NCBI GenBank assembly: GCA_051002015.1
Contig: JBPCMS010000069.1
Location: forward strand, 1 to 8,945
From: JACDBE01 sp051002015
GTDB taxonomy: Bacteria; Actinomycetota; Acidimicrobiia; Spongiisociales; UBA5794
Length of the DNA stretch: 8,945 nucleotides
Direction of reading: 5' to 3'
Under the pieces are notes generated by a model. The model worked only from the letters and a program-made list of their open reading frames with translations, was not told the origin of the DNA and ran no database searches. Positions 5,543-8,945 of this stretch are shown in pieces. Both the position numbers and the translations under genes were made by a program. The first letter of the stretch is position 1, and the number at the start of each line of letters is the position of its first letter.

Positions 5543-7357
5543 CTAACCTTCCTCGCCCACGCTGACCCGGAAGCGGAAATGCCCGACGGGAAGGTCTTCG
5601 TTGGTTGTATCCGCCCACGCCGTGAAGCCGACGGCCTCGAGCACCTCCAGGTTCTCGAGCACGTCGTCCTCCACCGAACCCGCCATGGCGCCCCCGGGGC
5701 GCAGTTCGGGCACCAGGGACTGCACGTTGAAGAACGTCGCCAACCACACCGGTTGGCCGGAGTCCACCACCCGATCCACCACTCCGGACTCGGCCAGCAG
5801 CTGGGTGTCCTCTCCGGTGATGGCGCTCAGGTAATCGTTGCTCGCCGACAACACGATGGTGGAGCCGTCGTCGTCGACCCACAGCCCGAACCCGGTGTCC
5901 TCGATGAGGTCCACCAGCTTGGTCACCGCCTCCCGCCCCGCACTCTCGTCCGTGTCGAAGACGATGGCGATCGGGAAGCCCGTGGAACCGGACCCGAAGT
6001 CCCCCACCAGGCGGAGCACGGAGGCGTCGATGGCAAGCGTGATGTCGTTGCTGAGGAGGTCGAACAGGTCGTCGGGGAGCGAGACCCCCGTCTCGGCCTC
6101 GAGGTCGTCGGCCAGCTGGTCGGGGTCGAAGCCCTGCTCGGCGGGCGCCTGCATCATGTCGTTCCACAGCTGCGTCCGCTGCTCGGGGTCGAGGTCGATG
6201 CCACCGAAGAAGAGCCCGAACAGGGTGGTGACCGGAAGCCGACCGAGGGCGGTGGCGGCGTCGAGGTCTGACCCCATCGAGCCCGGGATGTCGTCGGGCA
6301 GGGTGCCGGGATCGGGCAGGCTCACACCGGCCAGCTCGAGGTGACGGTCGTCGAGGCGGATCGCAGCCGCCACGGCGATCCGACCCGGCTCGGGCTCGGT
6401 GGCGGCCAGCGCGTCGGCCGGACGGGAGGCCGGTGCCGCGTTGACGCCTCCCTGGGCGGTGAGATCGCCTCCGATGAGTTGGTCGAGGTCGCCGTCGAAC
6501 CAGAACGACATCACCCCGGGGTCGCCCAACATGTCGTGCAGCTCGGTGAAGCGCTCACCGTCGGCCAGTGAGGCTACCTCGGCCTCGGCGGCGTACCGAT
6601 CGGCCAGCGCCTGTTCCTCGGCGATCAAGACGTACTCACCGGTAAAGGCGAAACCGGCCACGCCGCCCGATGCGTCCGGGCGCAACAGGCGGGGAAGGGT
6701 CTCGGCGGCGGCATCACGGTCGAACACCTGGATGGCGACCAGCGGCACCGGCCGGTCGGGATCGTCGAGGATCACCCCGACGCCGACCCGGTCGCCCAGC
6801 CAGGGGGCGATATCCGTCTCGTAGTCGAACTCGGCGGCGAAGTCGGGATCCTGCTCCCCCACGAATTCGAAAAAGGCGGCCTTGAGATCATCCTCGAGCT
6901 CGTCGGCCACGTCTTCGAGCGCGGGGAACCTCCCCGCCAGCCGGACGGCGGCGATCTTCTGGCCGGGCGACGGGTCGAGGTCGACCCGGAAGTACACGTC
7001 CGTCGATGCCGGGAGCGCCTCGGCCGGCTGCGGGCCGCCACCACCCAGGATGAAGCTGAAGGCAAGAGCGCCGCCGCCGACGATGAGGACGGCGGCGATC
7101 CCCGCCATCCACGGCCAGCGCCTGCGGCTCCCGGGCTCAGCGGCGGCGACGGCATCCGCCCCACCGGTGGCATCGGACCCGGCGATGCCGGGCGCGGCGG
7201 CGTCAGCGATGCCCGGCTCGGCGGCGTCGTCGGCATCGACCACGCCGGACTCGGCGGCATCGGAGGGGGCAGCTTCGGCCGCGCCCGCGTCGGACCCCCC
7301 GGCCATGCCAGGTGCGTCGTCCATCGATTGCCCGTCGTGTAGTGGCGTGTCGGTCAT
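5543..7357 (-). CDS. DUF3352 domain membrane-anchored protein
   Basis: The 604-residue product has three parts. Residues 1-77 are Ala/Gly/Asp/Glu/Pro-rich with 16 acidic and no Lys or Arg residues. RRRWPWMAGIAAVLIVGGGALAFSFIL (about 78-104) is a single transmembrane helix with a basic inner flank, predicting N-in/C-out topology. The rest, about 500 residues, is extracytoplasmic. It opens with ALPASTDVYFRVDLDPSPGQKIAAVRLAGRFP (114-145), the hallmark opening of DUF3352 proteins, and continues as repeated strand-helix units. The function of the family is not known. The start chosen is the ATG at 7357, where protein-like composition begins. The frame is open up to 7486, but that 43-residue stretch is Arg/Gly-rich and reads like untranslated leader. 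The Shine-Dalgarno sequence is weak (a G-run nine bases upstream). It lies downstream of the CxxC protein on the same strand. Confidence 0.9.
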   Translation of the reverse strand: MTDTPLHDGQSMDDAPGMAGGSDAGAAEAAPSDAAESGVVDADDAAEPGIADAAAPGIAGSDATGGADAVAAAEPGSRRRWPWMAGIAAVLIVGGGALAFSFILGGGGPQPAEALPASTDVYFRVDLDPSPGQKIAAVRLAGRFPALEDVADELEDDLKAAFFEFVGEQDPDFAAEFDYETDIAPWLGDRVGVGVILDDPDRPVPLVAIQVFDRDAAAETLPRLLRPDASGGVAGFAFTGEYVLIAEEQALADRYAAEAEVASLADGERFTELHDMLGDPGVMSFWFDGDLDQLIGGDLTAQGGVNAAPASRPADALAATEPEPGRIAVAAAIRLDDRHLELAGVSLPDPGTLPDDIPGSMGSDLDAATALGRLPVTTLFGLFFGGIDLDPEQRTQLWNDMMQAPAEQGFDPDQLADDLEAETGVSLPDDLFDLLSNDITLAIDASVLRLVGDFGSGSTGFPIAIVFDTDESAGREAVTKLVDLIEDTGFGLWVDDDGSTIVLSASNDYLSAITGEDTQLLAESGVVDRVVDSGQPVWLATFFNVQSLVPELRPGGAMAGSVEDDVLENLEVLEAVGFTAWADTTNEDLPVGHFRFRVSVGEEG

Positions 7358-7390
7358 CGGTTCAAACCCCCCGGACACTTCGTTCCGCTC

Positions 7391-7417
7391 GTGATAGCGA
7401 GGCCCACGACCCGGCAA
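7391..7417 (-). promoter_or_regulatory. Weak candidate promoter for the DUF3352 gene
   Basis: On the minus strand TTGCCG (7417-7412) is followed after 15 bases by TATCAC (7396-7391). Each matches 4 of 6 consensus positions, and the spacing is short. It is placed plausibly, about 34 bp before the ATG, but the match is weak. Confidence 0.2.
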
Positions 7418-7427
7418 TCGGCCCGAT

Positions 7428-7459
7428 CGGAGCGGCCGGGCGGCGATGATGCCGCTCCG
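7428..7459. repeat. GC-rich inverted repeat, 9-bp arms, 14-base loop
   Basis: CGGAGCGGC at 7428-7436 is perfectly complementary to GCCGCTCCG at 7451-7459. In transcripts from the minus strand it would form a strong hairpin in the 161-bp gap between the CxxC protein gene and the DUF3352 gene. No U-run follows, so it is not a textbook intrinsic terminator. It could be an attenuating terminator, an mRNA processing or stability element, or an operator. At this GC content some chance complementarity is expected. Confidence 0.5.
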
Positions 7460-7518
7460 GTGACCGAACGGGAGCATACCGACCAAGCGACGACACCCTG
7501 ACCTGCCGGAGCCTGCCC

Positions 7519-7776
7519 CTACCCGGTCGCCTCCTCCCCCGTCGCCTCCTCCCCCACCGGCACCCCGTCGCGGACCACCAGCCGCAGGGGCGCCACCAAC
7601 CCGACCTCGGCGAGGTTGCGCAGCGCCTCGGCCTCGTCATCGGCCAGCTCCACCGTGCCACCCGCCGGCAGAGCACCGGCCCTGCCGCCGAGATCACCGG
7701 CAAGGAGCACGGAGACGATGCAGTCCTTGCACGCCTCGGTGTGCTGCATCACGCAGGTGTCGCAATCGATCAGCAT
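7519..7776 (-). CDS. Small protein with two CxxC pairs, function unknown
   Basis: The 85-residue protein opens with MLIDCDTCVMQHTEACKDC: Cys5, Cys8, Cys16 and Cys19 form CX2C-X7-CX2C, well suited to bind zinc or an Fe-S cluster. A hydrophobic strand (IVSVLLAG, 20-27) and an acidic helix (about 43-58, VELADDEAEALRNLAEVGL) follow. The tail ends in a duplicated EEATG. I recall similar short Cys-rich proteins in other actinobacteria but cannot name a family. The start at 7776 is set by AAAGGAG six bases upstream. An in-frame ATG at 7833 would add 19 residues (ADAKVTVTVATAAGKEST) but has no good ribosome binding site. It lies 161 bp upstream of the DUF3352 gene on the same strand and may share its transcript, and it is divergent from the F420 oxidoreductase. 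Confidence 0.8.
   Translation of the reverse strand: MLIDCDTCVMQHTEACKDCIVSVLLAGDLGGRAGALPAGGTVELADDEAEALRNLAEVGLVAPLRLVVRDGVPVGEEATGEEATG
7526..7555. repeat. Perfect 15-bp tandem duplication at a 3' coding end
   Basis: GTCGCCTCCTCCCCC occurs twice back to back (7526-7540 and 7541-7555). It encodes the repeated five-residue GEEAT unit at the C terminus of the small CxxC protein. Copy number probably varies between strains by slippage without breaking the frame. Confidence 0.9.
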
Positions 7777-7782
7777 CGTCGA

Positions 7783-7789
7783 CTCCTTT
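7783..7789 (-). promoter_or_regulatory. Shine-Dalgarno of the CxxC small protein
   Basis: AAAGGAG on the minus strand lies six bases before the ATG at 7776. It decides this start over in-frame ATG or GTG codons further upstream. Confidence 0.75.
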
Positions 7790-7963
7790 CCCGCCGCCGT
7801 CGCCACCGTCACCGTCACCTTCGCGTCGGCCATCACCCACCGCCATCGCATCCACCCAGCCTTCCTTCCACCATCCGCACCGTACGACCCGGGTATGACA
7901 GAAACGGGCGGCGCGGCGACGATTCCTTGGAGGACCGAGAGATCGGCGCCTCCACCCGGCGAG

Positions 7964-7969
7964 TAGCGT
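7964..7969 (+). promoter_or_regulatory. Candidate -10 box (TAGCGT) for the F420 oxidoreductase
   Basis: TAGCGT matches TAnnnT and lies 46 bp before the GTG, which would give a leader of about 40 bases. It is identical to the hexamer upstream of the hydrolase at 4568. No clear -35 is seen. Confidence 0.4.
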
Positions 7970-8004
7970 GACCGCTGCCGGGCCACCCGGCTCGGCCAGA
8001 CCAC

Positions 8005-8010
8005 AAGGAG
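8005..8010 (+). promoter_or_regulatory. Shine-Dalgarno AAGGAG of the F420 oxidoreductase
   Basis: AAGGAG with a five-base spacer precedes the GTG at 8016. This start gives the family N terminus KLxxNLGYWG. Confidence 0.8.
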
Positions 8011-8015
8011 ACCCG

Positions 8016-8945
8016 GTGAAGCTGGCGGTCAACCTCGGATACTGGGGCTCCCGATCCAACCTCGACATGGACCTGATCCTGGAGGCGGAGCGGCTCGGGT
8101 ACGACGCCGCCTTCGCCGCCGAGGCGTGGGGATCGGATGCGGTCACCGTCCTCTCGTGGGTGGCGGCGCGCACCGAGCGGATCAGGGTCGGTGCGGCCAT
8201 CCTGCAGATACCTGCCCGCAGCCCTGCAATGACGGCGATGACGGCAGTCACCTTGAACGAGCTGTCCGATGGGCGTTTCATCCTCGGTCTGGGGTTGAGC
8301 GGACCGCAGGTGGTCGAGGGCTGGCACGGCGTCCCATACGGCAAACCGCTGGTCAGGACCCGGGAGTACGTCGCCATCGTGCGCAAGGCGATCGCTCGCC
8401 AAGAGCCGTTGACCTGGCAGGGGGAGCACTACACGATCCCGTACGCCGGTGCGGGCAGCACCGGGCTGGGCAAGCCCCTCAAGCTGATCACGCATCCCAC
8501 CCACCCGGTCCCCATCTACCTGGCGGCGCTCGGGCCGAAGAACGTCACGCTCACCGCCGAGATCGCAGACGGATGGCTCCCGGTGTTCTACTCGCCGGAC
8601 CAGGCGCCCACCGTGTTCCGGCCCCTGCTCGACGAGGGTCTCGCCGCCTCGGGCGACCCGGCGAAGGGCGCACGGTTCGAGGTGGTCCCGGCGCTGGACG
8701 CGCTGGTCACCGACGACCTGGAGCGGGGTCGCGACATGATGCGACCTCTGCTCGCCCTCTACATCGGGGGCATGGGGGCAAAGGGCAGGAACTTCTACAA
8801 CGACCTCGCCTGCCGGTACGGCTACGAGGAGGCGGCGGCCAGGATCCAGGACCTCTACCTGGCGGGGAACCGAAAGGCGGCGACCGAAGCCGTCCCTGAC
8901 GCCCTGGTCGACGAGGTCAACCTGGTCGGTTCCCGGGAGAGGATC
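8016..8945 (+). CDS. LLM-class F420-dependent oxidoreductase, Rv3520c family (3' end beyond window)
   Basis: The first 310 codons of a luciferase-like (alpha/beta)8-barrel flavin-type oxidoreductase are visible; members of this family are about 345 residues, so only a short C-terminal piece is missing. Landmarks are: VKLAVNLGYWGSRSN (1-15); AAEAWGSDAVT (34-44); the barrel strand RIRVGAAILQIPARSPAMTAM (55-75); LSDGRFILGLGLSGPQVVEGWHG (83-105); ITHPTHPVPIYLAALGPKNV (158-177); ADGWLPVFYSP (184-194); and LYIGGMGA (248-255). These closely match my memory of M. tuberculosis Rv3520c. Such enzymes use coenzyme F420 for hydride transfer, and the substrate is unknown. Cytoplasmic location is expected, with no signal peptide. 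The start GTG has AAGGAG five bases upstream. It is divergent from the CxxC protein, with no visible operon partner inside the window. Its presence supports an F420-making actinobacterium. Confidence 0.92.
   Translation, partial: MKLAVNLGYWGSRSNLDMDLILEAERLGYDAAFAAEAWGSDAVTVLSWVAARTERIRVGAAILQIPARSPAMTAMTAVTLNELSDGRFILGLGLSGPQVVEGWHGVPYGKPLVRTREYVAIVRKAIARQEPLTWQGEHYTIPYAGAGSTGLGKPLKLITHPTHPVPIYLAALGPKNVTLTAEIADGWLPVFYSPDQAPTVFRPLLDEGLAASGDPAKGARFEVVPALDALVTDDLERGRDMMRPLLALYIGGMGAKGRNFYNDLACRYGYEEAAARIQDLYLAGNRKAATEAVPDALVDEVNLVGSRERI

Larger units (their letters stand above)
7777..8015. other. Divergent intergenic region, 239 bp
   Basis: This gap separates the CxxC protein gene (minus) from the F420 oxidoreductase (plus). 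It contains AAAGGAG for the minus gene (7789-7783), and a TAGCGT box and AAGGAG for the plus gene. Part of it (7777-7833) is an open in-frame extension of the CxxC protein and may be translated if an upstream start is used. No operator-like palindrome is obvious. Confidence 0.55.

Noticed and set aside
5377..5565. Plus-strand open frame of 62 codons across the tandem repeat
   Set aside because: Composed largely of repeat sequence with no ribosome binding site, and it runs into the convergent gene.
5472..6271. Open frames on both strands inside the DUF3352 gene
   Set aside because: Shadow frames of low-complexity composition; the DUF3352 reading is continuous and domain-consistent.
7358..7486. 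Upstream start of the DUF3352 protein at 7486
   Set aside because: The extra 43 residues are Arg/Gly-rich with no family similarity, and the segment includes an inverted repeat more like leader sequence.
7777..7833. Longer start of the CxxC protein at 7833
   Set aside because: The reading is protein-like but the ATG lacks a good ribosome binding site, while the ATG at 7776 has AAAGGAG at ideal spacing. It is kept as a minor alternative.
7694..8504. Minus-strand open frames opposite the F420 oxidoreductase
   Set aside because: Antisense to a gene closely matching the Rv3520c family; no motifs.
8126..8899. Plus-strand open frame of 257 codons inside the F420 oxidoreductase
   Set aside because: Gly/Arg/Pro-rich out-of-frame translation of the oxidoreductase gene.

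Overview
The window is very GC-rich, its genes are packed with 4-base stop/start overlaps, and several genes start at GTG. It encodes an F420-type luciferase-like oxidoreductase of the Rv3520c family, a DUF3352 membrane protein, an SRPBCC plus ArsA-like ATPase pair and a ROK sugar kinase. Together these point to a chromosomal segment of a high-GC actinobacterium, possibly Acidimicrobiia-like rather than a close relative of Mycobacterium or Streptomyces. That placement is inference. There are no mobile elements, RNA genes, CRISPR arrays or phage genes; this looks like a core-type region.

Left block (1-4450, all minus strand). Read in the direction of transcription, the order is: metallophosphoesterase (4450-3683), SRPBCC/START-like protein (3627-3184), ArsA/Get3-like ATPase with a C-terminal HSP20-like domain (3187-2021), ROK-family sugar kinase (1977-1027), DUF1232 small membrane-associated protein (1030-608), and a LiaF-like four-helix membrane protein that runs off the left edge (611-1). 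Three of the five junctions are ATGA or GTGA overlaps, so this is very probably one operon with translational coupling. The ROK kinase has no ATG, GTG or TTG where its start should be. An ATC codon sits at the right distance from a perfect Shine-Dalgarno sequence and lines up with the family N terminus.

Middle (4451-5542). A 141-bp divergent gap leads to a plus-strand serine hydrolase of the cyanophycinase/peptidase S51 type (4592-5344), with a strong ribosome binding site and a TAGCGT -10-like box. After it comes a 198-bp gene-free gap that separates it from the convergent DUF3352 gene. The gap holds two near-identical 46-bp direct copies, each centred on a perfect palindrome.

Right block (5543-8945). 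On the minus strand an 85-residue protein with two CxxC pairs (7776-7519) precedes a single-pass membrane protein with a large extracytoplasmic DUF3352 region (7357-5543). A GC-rich hairpin lies in the 161 bp between them. A 239-bp divergent gap then leads to the plus-strand F420-dependent oxidoreductase, which is cut by the right edge.

Together, the left operon mixes sugar phosphorylation, a lipid- or hydrophobic-ligand-binding protein, a targeting-type ATPase and envelope proteins. Cell-envelope or hydrophobic-cargo homeostasis is a reasonable but unproven theme. I see no obvious novel defence or mobile system. The points most worth checking are the ATC start, the palindromic tandem repeat and the SRPBCC-ArsA-ROK linkage.
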